Shown here: in pieces, positions 1-8,110 of the stretch
How the letters are laid out: every line of letters starts with the position of its first letter
Position numbering within the stretch: position 1 is the stretch's first letter
Origin: Kaistia adipata DSM 17808
GTDB lineage: Bacteria; Pseudomonadota; Alphaproteobacteria; Rhizobiales; Kaistiaceae
Reading direction: 5' to 3'
Assembly: GCF_000423225.1 (NCBI RefSeq)
Contig: NZ_AUHO01000007.1
Location: 766,528-830,527, forward strand
DNA length: 64,000 nucleotides
Notes under the pieces: model-generated
Database searches by the model: none
The model's input: the letters and a program-made list of their open reading frames with translations, nothing else
Told to the model about the DNA's origin: nothing
Made by a program: the position numbers and the translations under genes

Positions 1-143
1 GCGGCCCGGATCAGGTCCGGCTCGAATACCATGGCGCCCTTGGTGCCCTTGTTGAGCATCTTGACCTCGTGGTCCGCGGCCTGCGCGGCGCCCGCCGTCA
101 CCAGCGCAGCCAGGGCCGTCGCGACCAACGCTATCCGTCTCAT
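1..143 (-). CDS. Pseudoazurin (blue copper protein), N-terminal part, cut by window edge
   Basis: Only the first 47 codons are inside the window; the gene runs off the left edge. The protein starts with a typical signal peptide (MRRIALVATALAALVTAG, then AAQAADHEV), and the mature start is followed by VKMLNKGTKGAMVFEPDLIRA. That is the conserved opening of pseudoazurin, the type I copper protein that carries electrons in the periplasm to copper nitrite reductase and other denitrification enzymes. The copper ligands lie beyond the edge and cannot be checked. It is divergent from the Crp/Fnr gene at 339, with an NnrR-like dyad at 216-231 between them, which fits control by nitric oxide or low oxygen (inference). 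Another small cupredoxin such as amicyanin is less likely given the MLNKG..GAMVFEP string. Confidence 0.88.
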   Translation of the reverse strand, partial: MRRIALVATALAALVTAGAAQAADHEVKMLNKGTKGAMVFEPDLIRA

Positions 144-215
144 CTGCTGTTCCTTCGTCTCAAGCCAATGACATCCGTCATCGGCCCGCTTATAGGCAGG
201 AAGGCGCCGATCGAA

Positions 216-231
216 TTTGCGCTAGCGCAAA
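216..231. promoter_or_regulatory. NnrR/FNR-family binding dyad
   Basis: The 16-base string TTTGCGCTAGCGCAAA is a perfect palindrome. It has the TTG-N8-CAA skeleton of Crp/Fnr-superfamily sites and the TTGCG half-site reported for NnrR targets in Rhodobacter (TTGCG-N4-CACAA). It lies between pseudoazurin (starts at 143, minus) and the Crp/Fnr gene (starts at 339, plus), so it could control either or both. Binding is inferred, not shown. Confidence 0.7.
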
Positions 232-338
232 GACACGCTGCATGAGGCCGGGCGCGCGGGGGACGACGATGCGGAATTTGGGAAGGCGACGGCGCGAGGC
301 CTGGCAATCCGGGGCGATGCCGCGGATCGGAGGGCATC

Positions 339-1043
339 ATGCCGCAGCTTGACCGCTCCCTGATCGCCGACCTGCCGCTGTTTCGAGAGGCGAAGCCGGA
401 TGAACTCGACGCCGTGCTCGCCGACGCCCGCCCGCTCCGGATCGCCCGCGACGCGACGATCTTCGAGCAGGAGGGCGAGGCGCATTCCTTCTTCCTGCTG
501 CTCGACGGCCATGTCCGCGTGGTCAAGACGACGCCGGCCGGCGACCAGGTCATCGTGCGCTATGTCAGCGCTGGCGAGATGATCGGCATTGCCCAGGCGA
601 TCGGCCGGGACACCTATCCGGCCAGCGCCATCGCGGCGGCCGATTGCGTAGTGCTGGTCTGGCCGACGAGCCTCTGGCAGCGCTTCATCGCCCGGATCCC
701 CGGCTTCGCGGCCACCACCTACCAGGCGGTCGGCGTCCGGCTGCAGGACGCGCAGGCGCGGCTGGTCGAGATGGCGACCGAGCAGGTCGAGCAGCGCGTG
801 GCGCGGGCGCTCTGCCGGCTGGCCGAGCAGAGCGGACGGCAGACCGAAGAGGGGCTGCAGATCGACTTCCCGATCTCGCGCCAGGACATCGCCGAGATGA
901 CCGGCACGACGCTGCACACCGTCAGCCGCCTGCTCGCCGCCTGGGAGGGAAAGGGTATCGTCGCCGGCGGCCGCCAGAAGGTCACCGTGGTGGAGCCGGC
1001 GCGGCTGCGCGCGCTCGCCGAGGGGCGCGCGGCGCGCGACTGA
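339..1043 (+). CDS. Crp/Fnr-family transcriptional regulator (NnrR/DNR-like)
   Basis: A 234-residue regulator with an N-terminal cyclic-nucleotide-binding-type beta barrel (about residues 15-125, including FEQEGEAHSFFLLLDGHVRVV), a long dimerisation helix, and a C-terminal winged helix-turn-helix (about 170-215, ISRQDIAEMTGTTLHTVSRLL). It lacks the N-terminal cysteine cluster of oxygen-sensing FNR, so it should not carry a 4Fe-4S cluster; this fits the NnrR/DNR heme/NO type or a FixK type. The ATG is well placed after GGAGG at 329-333. Position between pseudoazurin and the cbb3 operon suggests control of respiration under oxygen limitation or NO. The exact subfamily is inference. Confidence 0.85.
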   Translation: MPQLDRSLIADLPLFREAKPDELDAVLADARPLRIARDATIFEQEGEAHSFFLLLDGHVRVVKTTPAGDQVIVRYVSAGEMIGIAQAIGRDTYPASAIAAADCVVLVWPTSLWQRFIARIPGFAATTYQAVGVRLQDAQARLVEMATEQVEQRVARALCRLAEQSGRQTEEGLQIDFPISRQDIAEMTGTTLHTVSRLLAAWEGKGIVAGGRQKVTVVEPARLRALAEGRAARD

Positions 1044-1093
1044 CCCCGCGCGACTGTTGCGGATCGGTCGCGCCGCCGCGATCGCCGCGCTAT

Positions 1094-1107
1094 TTGATCT
1101 AGAACAA
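1094..1107. promoter_or_regulatory. FixK/FNR box upstream of ccoN
   Basis: TTGATCTAGAACAA matches the FNR/FixK consensus TTGAT-N4-ATCAA at 9 of 10 defined positions. Its centre is about 99 bp upstream of the ccoN start codon. If it acts at the usual class II position (-41.5), transcription would start near 1142, leaving a leader of about 58 nt. Expected role: activation of the oxidase operon at low oxygen. Confidence 0.75.
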
Positions 1108-1199
1108 ATACAGCCTGTTGATTCTCGTCCACCAAAGGGCTTGCATTCGACGTCGAAGGACGTCGGAGCGCTGCGGCGTGACAAGATAGGGGCCCCGGG

Positions 1200-2855
1200 A
1201 TGATAGCGGGATTGACGAAGGCGGAACGGCAGCTGTCGCTGGCCGTCCTGACAGTGCTGGCCCTGTGTGGCCTGGCATTCGCAGCGATCGGTCGGAACGA
1301 TCCGATCGGCACGCATGGGTTCATCATCCTGCTGGTGGCGATCGGCGTCGCTTGCGTCGTGATCGCCGGCTACTACGCGCCGGAGCCCGACAAGGAGCAA
1401 TTGTCGCGCTACTACGATGATCCGACCCGCGTCGGCATCATCCTGTCCATGGCCTGGGCGGTCTTCGGCCTGTTCTTCGGCGTCTGGGTGGCGGCGCTGC
1501 TCGCCTGGCCCGAACTCACCTTCGACGCCGGCTGGGCCAGTTTCGGCCGCATCCGGCCCGTGCATACCACGGGCGTGATCTTCGGCTTCGGCGGCAACGC
1601 GCTGATCGCGACCTCGTTGCACGTGCTGCAGCGCACGACGCGCGCCCGGCTGCCCGACCAGTTCAGCCCCTGGTTCGTGCTGATCGGCTACAACCTGTTC
1701 TGCATCCTCGCGGTCAGCGGCTACTTCATGGGCCTGACCCAGTCGAAGGAATATGCCGAGGCCGAGTGGTACGCCGACATCTGGCTCGTCATCGTCTGGG
1801 TCGTCTATTTCCTGATCTACATCCGCACGCTGCAGCGGCGCAAGGAACCCCATATCTACGTCGCCAACTGGTACTACATGGCCTTCATCCTGGTCGTGGC
1901 GATCCTGCACATCGTGAACAATCTCGCGGTGCCGGTCTCGTTCGGCCACGCCAAGAGCTACTCGCTCTTCTCCGGCGTGCAGGATGCGATGACCCAGTGG
2001 TGGTACGGCCACAACGCGGTGGCGTTCTTCCTGACCGCCGGCTTCCTCGGCATGATGTACTACTACCTGCCGAAGCGCGCCGGCCGGCCGATCTTCTCCT
2101 ACCGGCTGTCGATCATCAGCTTCTGGGGCATCGTCTTCATGTATATGTGGGCGGGCTCGCACCACCTGCACTACACGGCGCTGCCGCAATGGGTGCAGAC
2201 GCTCGGCATGACCTTCTCGGTGGTCCTGCTGGTGCCGTCCTGGGCCTCGGCCGGCAACGCGCTCGCCACGTTGAACGGCGCCTGGGGCAAGGTGCGCGAC
2301 GACGCCACGCTGCGCTTCATGATGGTCGCCGCGGTCTTCTACGGCCTGTCGACCTTCGAAGGCTCCTTCATGGCGATCCGTGCCGTGAACTCGCTCAGCC
2401 ACTACACCGACTGGACCGTCGGCCACGTCCATGCCGGCGCGCTCGGCTGGGTGGCGATGATCTCCTTCGGCTCGATCTACGCGCTGGTGCCGTGGATGTG
2501 GAATCGCGAGCGCATGTATTCGTCCAAGCTGGTCGAGCTGCACTTCTGGCTCGCGCTCGCCGGAACCGTCGTCTACGTCTTCGCCATGTGGAATTCCGGC
2601 ATCATCCAGGGTCTGATGTGGCGGACCTACAATGAAAGCGGGACGCTGGCCTATTCGTTCATCGACTCGCTCGTCGCGATGCATCCCTATTACATCGCGC
2701 GCACCCTGGGCGGTCTTCTGTTCCTGCTTGGCGCCCTCGTCGGTTGCTACAACATCTGGATGACGATCCGGCAGGCCGGTGGCCGGCTGGTGTTCCAGGG
2801 ACCGGAAGTCGACAAGCCGGCGCTGACCCCTCCCGCACTTCAGGCCGGGGAGTAA
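1200..2855 (+). CDS. ccoN: cbb3-type cytochrome c oxidase subunit I
   Basis: Catalytic subunit of the high-affinity, proton-pumping cbb3 oxidase of the inner membrane, holding low-spin heme b and the heme b3-CuB site. The 551-residue protein has about twelve hydrophobic spans. Expected ligands are visible: H122 in RPVHTTGVIFGFGGN, H271 in WYGHNAVAF (CuB), H321/H322 in GSHHLHYT (CuB), and H409/H411 in VGHVHAGALGW (hemes). Y301 in YRLSIISFWG matches the cross-linked tyrosine of cbb3 enzymes. It is the first gene of ccoNOQP, six bases before ccoO. The N-terminus is longer than in many CcoN proteins. A FixK/FNR box lies upstream at 1094-1107. Confidence 0.98.
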   Translation: MIAGLTKAERQLSLAVLTVLALCGLAFAAIGRNDPIGTHGFIILLVAIGVACVVIAGYYAPEPDKEQLSRYYDDPTRVGIILSMAWAVFGLFFGVWVAALLAWPELTFDAGWASFGRIRPVHTTGVIFGFGGNALIATSLHVLQRTTRARLPDQFSPWFVLIGYNLFCILAVSGYFMGLTQSKEYAEAEWYADIWLVIVWVVYFLIYIRTLQRRKEPHIYVANWYYMAFILVVAILHIVNNLAVPVSFGHAKSYSLFSGVQDAMTQWWYGHNAVAFFLTAGFLGMMYYYLPKRAGRPIFSYRLSIISFWGIVFMYMWAGSHHLHYTALPQWVQTLGMTFSVVLLVPSWASAGNALATLNGAWGKVRDDATLRFMMVAAVFYGLSTFEGSFMAIRAVNSLSHYTDWTVGHVHAGALGWVAMISFGSIYALVPWMWNRERMYSSKLVELHFWLALAGTVVYVFAMWNSGIIQGLMWRTYNESGTLAYSFIDSLVAMHPYYIARTLGGLLFLLGALVGCYNIWMTIRQAGGRLVFQGPEVDKPALTPPALQAGE

Positions 2856-2861
2856 CCGACC

Positions 2862-3596
2862 ATGCCGAATTTCCATCGCAAGCTTGAGCGCAGCGCCATC
2901 GGCTTCGTCGTCGCCATCGTCGTGGTGGCGTCGATCGGCGGCTTCGTCGAGATCGCGCCGCTCTTCACCATCGACGAGACGGTCGAGAAGGCGCCCGACA
3001 TGCGCGTCTACACCCCGCTCGAACTCGCCGGCCGCAACATCTACATCCGCGAGGGCTGCTATGCCTGCCATTCGCAGATGATCCGCACGCTGCGCGACGA
3101 GGTCGAGCGCTACGGGCCGTATTCGCTGGCGGTCGAGTCCCAGTACGACCATCCGATGCTGTGGGGCTCGAAGCGGACGGGGCCGGACCTCGCCCGCGTC
3201 GGCGGCAAGTACTCCGATGCCTGGCAGGTCGCTCATCTGCGCAACCCGCGCGACGTCGTGCCGGTCTCCGTCATGCCGGCCTATCGCTGGCTCGAGGACA
3301 ACACGCTGCGGACCGAGGATCTCGGCCTGCACCTGAAGGCGATGAGCCGCGTCGGCGTGCCCTATACGCAGGCGATGATCGACAATGCCCCGGCCGACGC
3401 CTACGGCCAGGCCAATCCGGACACGGATTTCGCCGCCGGCGTCGCCGAGCGCTATGGCGAGGCGACCAACATCCGCGCCTTCGGCGGCAAGCCGGGCCAG
3501 GTGACCGAGATGGACGCGCTCGTCGCCTATCTCCAGATCCTCGGCAAGCTGACCGACGCCGCGACGGCGTCGAACGTCGCGGCGAAGGCGGAGTAG
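2862..3596 (+). CDS. ccoO: cbb3-type cytochrome c oxidase subunit II (monoheme)
   Basis: A 244-residue membrane-anchored monoheme cytochrome c. One N-terminal transmembrane helix (about residues 12-30) is followed by a periplasmic domain with the heme c motif CYACH (C66, C69, H70) and a likely axial methionine in VSVMPAYRW. It passes electrons from CcoP to CcoN. It sits six bases after ccoN and four bases before ccoQ, so the genes are surely co-transcribed. Length and motif order are normal for CcoO/FixO. Confidence 0.98.
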   Translation: MPNFHRKLERSAIGFVVAIVVVASIGGFVEIAPLFTIDETVEKAPDMRVYTPLELAGRNIYIREGCYACHSQMIRTLRDEVERYGPYSLAVESQYDHPMLWGSKRTGPDLARVGGKYSDAWQVAHLRNPRDVVPVSVMPAYRWLEDNTLRTEDLGLHLKAMSRVGVPYTQAMIDNAPADAYGQANPDTDFAAGVAERYGEATNIRAFGGKPGQVTEMDALVAYLQILGKLTDAATASNVAAKAE

Positions 3597-3600
3597 GGCG

Positions 3601-3771
3601 ATGGATCTCGATTACCAGACCGTCGTCGCCTTCTCGAAGAGCTGGGGCCTGTTCTACATGATCGCGCTCGCCATCGGCGTGCTCGTCTACACCTTCTGGC
3701 CCAGGAACAAGAAGCGCTTCGACCAAGCCAAGAAGAGCATTCTCGACAAGGATGACAAGCCGTGGAACTAG
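3601..3771 (+). CDS. ccoQ: cbb3 oxidase small subunit IV
   Basis: A 56-residue single-pass protein too short for most gene finders. It reads MDLDYQTVVAFSKSWGLF, then a hydrophobic helix (about residues 18-33) ending in TFWPRNKKRF, with a charged tail finishing DKPWN. The YTFWPRNKK segment after the helix is the hallmark of CcoQ/FixQ. CcoQ stabilises the interaction of CcoP with the CcoNO core. Its stop overlaps the GTG start of ccoP by 10 bases, showing translational coupling. Confidence 0.95.
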   Translation: MDLDYQTVVAFSKSWGLFYMIALAIGVLVYTFWPRNKKRFDQAKKSILDKDDKPWN

Positions 3772-4640
3772 GCCAGCGCGATCCCGTTACCGGGCGGAAC
3801 ACGACCGGGCACGAGTGGAACGGCATCGAGGAGCTCGACACGCCGGTGCCGCGCGTCGTGCTGTTCTTCCTCTTCGCCACGACATTGTTCTCGATCATCT
3901 ACTGGGTGCTGATGCCGGCCTGGCCGCTCGGCTGGTCCTACACCAAGGGGCTGCTCGGCTTTGACGACCGCGCCGTCGTCGCCAAGGCGGTGAGCGACGC
4001 GACGGCGGAGCGCGCGGTCTGGACCGACCGTGTCGCGTCGTCGGATTTCGCCACGATCCAGGCCGATCCGGAGCTGATGCGCGCCGTCACGCAGACGGGC
4101 CGCACCCTGTTCGAGGACAATTGCGCGGTCTGCCACGGCGTCGACGCCAAGGGCGGTCCCGGCTATCCCAACCTCGCCGCCAAGGCGTGGCTGTGGGGCG
4201 GATCTCCCGAGGTGATCGCCGAGACGATCAAGGTCGGCATCAACTCCGGCGATCCCGATTCGCGCGTCTCGCAGATGATGGCGTTCGGCCGCGACGGCGT
4301 GCTCGACCGCAAGCAGATCAGCGACGTCGTCGCCTATGTCCGCTCGCTGTCCGGCGCGACGCCGGCGGCCGGCGACGCCGACCGGCTCAAGGCGGGGCAG
4401 GAGGTGTTCGCCGCCAACTGCGTTGCCTGTCATGGCGATGACGGCAAGGGCAAGACCGACATGGGCGCGCCCAACCTGACCGACAAGAACTGGATCTATG
4501 GCGGCGACACGCAATCGGTGTTCAACACCGTCTATGCCGGTCGCCAGGGGCACATGCCGCACTGGGGCGACCGCCTGACGCCAGTCGATATCAAGGTGCT
4601 GGCGCTCTACGTCAATTCGCTGGGAGGAGAGGCGCCGTGA
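3762..4640 (+). CDS. ccoP: cbb3-type cytochrome c oxidase subunit III (diheme)
   Basis: A 292-residue diheme membrane cytochrome that accepts electrons from soluble cytochrome c or cupredoxin and hands them to CcoO. The start is GTG, overlapping ccoQ. An N-terminal helix (about residues 31-52) is followed by two cytochrome c domains with CAVCH (C121, C124, H125) and CVACH (C220, C223, H224). The N-terminal HEWNGIEELDTPVPRW-like segment (here HEWNGIEELDTPVPR) is the conserved CcoP/FixP opening. The next gene starts in the GTGA overlap at 4637. Confidence 0.98.
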   Translation: MELGQRDPVTGRNTTGHEWNGIEELDTPVPRVVLFFLFATTLFSIIYWVLMPAWPLGWSYTKGLLGFDDRAVVAKAVSDATAERAVWTDRVASSDFATIQADPELMRAVTQTGRTLFEDNCAVCHGVDAKGGPGYPNLAAKAWLWGGSPEVIAETIKVGINSGDPDSRVSQMMAFGRDGVLDRKQISDVVAYVRSLSGATPAAGDADRLKAGQEVFAANCVACHGDDGKGKTDMGAPNLTDKNWIYGGDTQSVFNTVYAGRQGHMPHWGDRLTPVDIKVLALYVNSLGGEAP

Positions 4641-4861
4641 CGCTCGCCCGCCCGATCGGCCGCCTGCCGGCCGCCGCGCGGCGGCCGCTGAACTGGAAGA
4701 TGATCTCGATCGCCATCGCGTCGGTCGGTGTCATCGTCCTGCTCGGCGCCAATGCGCATCTCGTCTATGTCGCCATTCGCTCGCAGCCCGATTGCGTGCC
4801 GCATGCGAAGGCGCCCGATGGTTCCGGCGACGGCTTCCGCGCCGCCAAGTCCGCGTGCTGA
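4637..4861 (+). CDS. Small membrane protein of the cbb3 operon, function unknown
   Basis: A 74-residue protein starting with GTG that overlaps the ccoP stop (GTGA), so it is translationally coupled to the oxidase. A basic N-terminus (RRPLNWK) is followed by one transmembrane helix (about residues 22-48) and a short tail with two cysteines (SQPDC... and ...RAAKSAC) that would face the periplasm by the positive-inside rule. It occupies the place where ccoG/ccoH usually stand but has no 4Fe-4S motif and does not look like CcoH to me. I do not recognise a named family. A role in assembly or copper handling is only suggested by position and the cysteine pair. Confidence 0.75.
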   Translation: MTLARPIGRLPAAARRPLNWKMISIAIASVGVIVLLGANAHLVYVAIRSQPDCVPHAKAPDGSGDGFRAAKSAC

Positions 4862-4874
4862 GCAGGAGAGGCTC

Positions 4875-5660
4875 ATGGCTACCACCAAGGCATCCGAAGC
4901 TTTCCCGCGTCCGCTCGCCGAACAGCGGCGGCGCGGTCTCCCCGCCAGCGCCGCGCTCGGCTGGCTTGCCGCCGGCTGGCGCGATCTCAAGGTCCGTCCG
5001 CTCGACAGCCTGGTCTATGGCCTCGTCGTCTACGCGCTCTCGGTCGCGGTGGTCTGGGGCCTGTTCGCGCTCGAGCTCGACTACATCCTGCTGCCGGCTC
5101 TGGCCGGTTTCATGGTTGTCGGCCCGCTGGTGGCGATCGGCCTCTACGCCAAGAGCCGCGCCATCGCCAAGGGCGAGCGCATCTCGCTCGCCGGCATGCT
5201 GTTCGTGCGGCCGAATTCCGGCGGCCAGGTGCTGTTCACCGGCGCCATCCTCTGCCTGCTGATGCTGGTCTGGATGCGCGCCGCCGTCATCATCTACGCG
5301 CTGTTCTTCGGCCTGCGCCCGTTCCCGGGGCTCGACCACGTCGTGGCGATGCTGTTCACGACGCCGATCGGCCTCGCCATGCTGGTCGTCGGCACGGTGG
5401 TCGGCGGCCTGTTCGCGGCCTTCTCCTTCGCCATCAGCACCTTCTCCATCCCCATGCTGCTCGACCAGAAGACGGATGCGTTCACGGCGATGGGAACCAG
5501 CATCTCGATGGTTTGGAACAATCTGCCGGTGATGATCGCCTGGGGCGCGATCGTTCTGGCGCTGTTCCTCGTCTGCGTGGCGACCGGCCTTCTCGGGCTG
5601 ATCATCGTGTTCCCGCTGCTCGGCCATGCCACCTGGCACAGCTACGAGGCGATGAAATGA
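4875..5660 (+). CDS. DUF2189-type integral membrane protein
   Basis: A 261-residue protein with about five or six hydrophobic segments, such as LVYGLVVYALSVAVVWGLF and ILLPALAGFMVVGPLVAIGLY. The family is the DUF2189 group of predicted integral membrane proteins, with no known biochemical role. The ATG at 4875 is chosen because AGGAGAG lies at 4864-4870; an upstream in-frame start would read through the previous gene. Its stop overlaps the ccoI start (ATGA), so it belongs to the oxidase operon. It stands where ccoG/ccoH are usually found; whether it replaces them is unknown. Confidence 0.85.
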   Translation: MATTKASEAFPRPLAEQRRRGLPASAALGWLAAGWRDLKVRPLDSLVYGLVVYALSVAVVWGLFALELDYILLPALAGFMVVGPLVAIGLYAKSRAIAKGERISLAGMLFVRPNSGGQVLFTGAILCLLMLVWMRAAVIIYALFFGLRPFPGLDHVVAMLFTTPIGLAMLVVGTVVGGLFAAFSFAISTFSIPMLLDQKTDAFTAMGTSISMVWNNLPVMIAWGAIVLALFLVCVATGLLGLIIVFPLLGHATWHSYEAMK

Positions 5661-7948
5661 CCTGTTGCGCGGTCGACGCGGCGGCCGCCGCCCGGCCGCT
5701 CCAGGCTCCCGTCTCGCGGGAGGAGCTGGAACTGGCGAGCCGTGACCTTGGCGACGGCGTTCGCCAGGTCGACCTCGCCGTGCCGGCGGTGCATTGCGCC
5801 GACTGCATCCGCAAGATCGAGCGCGGCCTCGCCGCGCTCCCCGGCGTGACGCATGCGCGGGTCAATCTCTCGACCCGGCGCGTCAGCGTGAAATGGACCG
5901 GCGCCGACGTGCCGCCGCTGCTCGAGACGCTGGACGGCCTCGGCTATGCCGCGCACCTGTTCGACGCCGGCGAGAGTGATCGCGATCCGCAGCTTGCCTG
6001 GCTGCTGCGCGCGCTGGCGGTCGCCGGCTTCTCGTCGATGAACATCATGCTGCTCTCGGTGTCGGTCTGGTCCGGCGCCGAGCCCGGCACGCGCCAGGCC
6101 TTCCACTGGATCTCCGCCGTGCTGGCGCTGCCGGCGCTGTTCTACTCGGGCCAGGTGTTCTTCGGCTCGGCCTGGAATGCGCTCCGCCACGGTCGCACCA
6201 ACATGGACGTCCCGATCTCGATCGGCGTGCTGCTCGCCTTCGGCATGAGCGTCTACGACACCTATCAGAACGGTCCGCACGCCTATTTCGATGCGGCGAC
6301 GTCGCTGCTGTTCTTCCTGCTGATCGGGCGGGTCTTCGACCACATGATGCGCGAGCGGGCGCGCCAGGCGGTGAGCGGGCTGGTTCGCCTCGCGCCGCGG
6401 GGCGCCGCCGTGCTGCGCGCCGACGGTTCGCGCGACTACCTGCCGCTCGCCGAGATCGAGCCCGGCATGACGCTCATGGTGGCGGCGGGGGATCGCATTC
6501 CCGTCGACGGTGTGGTGGCGACCGGCCAGTCCGAGCTCGATTGCTCGGTTGTCTCCGGCGAGAGCCTGCCGCAGCCGGTTGCCGAGGGCTCATCGCTCAA
6601 GGCGGGCATGCTCAACCTGACCGGTCCGTTGACGATGACCGTCGTCGCCCGCAGCGCCGATTCCTTCCTCGCCGAGATGGTGCGCCTGATGGAGGTCGCC
6701 GAGGGCGGCAAGGCGCGCTATCGCCGCCTGGCCGACCGCGCGGCACAGCTCTATTCGCCCGTCATCCATGCGACGGCGTTGCTGAGCTTCGTCGGCTGGC
6801 TCGTGGCGACCGGCGACTGGCATCAGGCGATCACCATCGCCATTGCCGTTCTCATCGTTACCTGTCCCTGCGCGCTCGGCCTCGCCGTGCCGATCGTCCA
6901 GGTCGTCGCGGCGCGGCGCCTGTTCGAGAACGGCATCATGGTCAAGGACGGCTCGGCCATGGAGCGCATGGCCGAGATCGACAGCGTCGCCTTCGACAAG
7001 ACGGGCACGCTGACGCTCGGCCGGTTGCGGCTCGACGAGGATGCCGCGATCGATCCGGCGGCGGCGCGGATCGCCGCTGCCCTGGCGGCGACGTCCAACC
7101 ATCCGGCTTCGCGCGCGATCGCGGACCGCTTCGGTGGGAACCCGGCCGGGATCGTGTTCACCCGCGTCACCGAACTACCGGGGCAGGGCATCGAGGCGGT
7201 GGCGCGGGACGGCGCCGTCTATCGGCTCGGACGCGTCGGCTGGGCCGCCCTGACGGATGTCTCGGACGGGGCCGGAACGGTTCTCGGCCGCGACGGCAGG
7301 GTGCTCGCGCGCTTCGCCTTCCATGACGATCTGCGCCCCGATGCGCGCGAGGCCGTGACGGCACTCCGCCAGCAGGGGCTTTCGCCACTGATGCTGTCGG
7401 GCGACCAGTTGCCGGCCGTCGCGCGGGTCGCCGCCGAGCTCGGCATCGGCGACTATACGGCGGCGATGCTGCCGGCCGACAAGCTGGCGCGGATCGAGGC
7501 GCTCGCCCGCGATGGCCACAGGACGCTGATGGTCGGCGACGGCCTGAACGACTCGCCGGTGCTGGCGGCGGCGCATGTCTCGATGGCGCCGGCGACGGCC
7601 GCCGACATCGGTCGCAAGGCGGCGGATTTCGTCTTCCTGCGGCCGGGCCTCGGCGCCGTGCCGCTGGCCCTCGCCGTCTCGAAGGAGGCGGGAAAGCTCA
7701 TCCGCCAGAACTTCGGCATCTCGATCCTCTACAACCTGATCGCGCTGCCGATCGCCATCGCCGGCTTCGTCACGCCGCTGGTCGCCGCGCTCGCCATGTC
7801 GCTGTCGTCGATCGTCGTGGTCGCCAACGCGCTGCGGCTGAGGGCGGGTCGCGGCGGGCAGACGAAGCCCGAGGCGCCGGGGGCTGCCGCCGTCACGACG
7901 ACGCCGGAAACCGCCGCCCCCGAGGCGAGGGCAGCCGGCCGTGGATAG
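5657..7948 (+). CDS. ccoI: Copper-translocating P1B-type ATPase for cbb3 oxidase assembly
   Basis: A 763-residue heavy-metal P-type ATPase of the FixI/CcoI type that exports copper for the CuB site of cbb3 oxidase. It has an N-terminal HMA domain with HCADC (C47, C50), paired helices, an actuator domain with SGES, the transport motif TCPCALGL (CPC at 403-405), the phosphorylation site DKTGT (D447), and GDGLNDSP in the hinge. The N-terminal MTCCAVDAAA string gives an extra CC pair. The ATG overlaps the previous stop (ATGA), which fixes the start. The GTG of ccoS overlaps its end. Confidence 0.96.
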   Translation: MTCCAVDAAAAARPLQAPVSREELELASRDLGDGVRQVDLAVPAVHCADCIRKIERGLAALPGVTHARVNLSTRRVSVKWTGADVPPLLETLDGLGYAAHLFDAGESDRDPQLAWLLRALAVAGFSSMNIMLLSVSVWSGAEPGTRQAFHWISAVLALPALFYSGQVFFGSAWNALRHGRTNMDVPISIGVLLAFGMSVYDTYQNGPHAYFDAATSLLFFLLIGRVFDHMMRERARQAVSGLVRLAPRGAAVLRADGSRDYLPLAEIEPGMTLMVAAGDRIPVDGVVATGQSELDCSVVSGESLPQPVAEGSSLKAGMLNLTGPLTMTVVARSADSFLAEMVRLMEVAEGGKARYRRLADRAAQLYSPVIHATALLSFVGWLVATGDWHQAITIAIAVLIVTCPCALGLAVPIVQVVAARRLFENGIMVKDGSAMERMAEIDSVAFDKTGTLTLGRLRLDEDAAIDPAAARIAAALAATSNHPASRAIADRFGGNPAGIVFTRVTELPGQGIEAVARDGAVYRLGRVGWAALTDVSDGAGTVLGRDGRVLARFAFHDDLRPDAREAVTALRQQGLSPLMLSGDQLPAVARVAAELGIGDYTAAMLPADKLARIEALARDGHRTLMVGDGLNDSPVLAAAHVSMAPATAADIGRKAADFVFLRPGLGAVPLALAVSKEAGKLIRQNFGISILYNLIALPIAIAGFVTPLVAALAMSLSSIVVVANALRLRAGRGGQTKPEAPGAAAVTTTPETAAPEARAAGRG

Positions 7949-8105
7949 TCTCGTCTTCCTGATCCCGCTGGCGATCCTCTTCGGCGTGGTCGCGCTCTGG
8001 ATCTTCTTCTGGTCGCTGAAGAGCGACCAGTACGAGGATCTCGACGGCGCGGCGGAGCGCATCCTGCTCGATGACGAGGATGATGCGAGCCCGCCGCGCG
8101 TCTGA
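7941..8105 (+). CDS. ccoS: cbb3-type oxidase assembly protein CcoS
   Basis: A 54-residue single-pass protein starting with GTG at 7941, overlapping the end of ccoI by 8 bases. It reads MDSLVFLIPLAILFGVVALW, then IFFWSLKSDQYEDLDGAAERIL and an acidic tail. The FFWSLKSDQYEDLDG segment is diagnostic of CcoS/FixS. CcoS is needed to insert heme b and CuB into CcoN. It is the last gene of the oxidase operon, five bases from the convergent gene at 8111, with no obvious terminator between. Confidence 0.95.
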   Translation: MDSLVFLIPLAILFGVVALWIFFWSLKSDQYEDLDGAAERILLDDEDDASPPRV

Positions 8106-8110
8106 GGCGG

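Noticed and set aside
222..3332. Very long open frame on the minus strand antisense to the Crp/Fnr gene and ccoN/ccoO
   Set aside because: It is an effect of GC-rich codon bias opposite strong genes; the product is rich in Asp, Arg, His and Glu with no domain, and the plus-strand genes are unmistakable.
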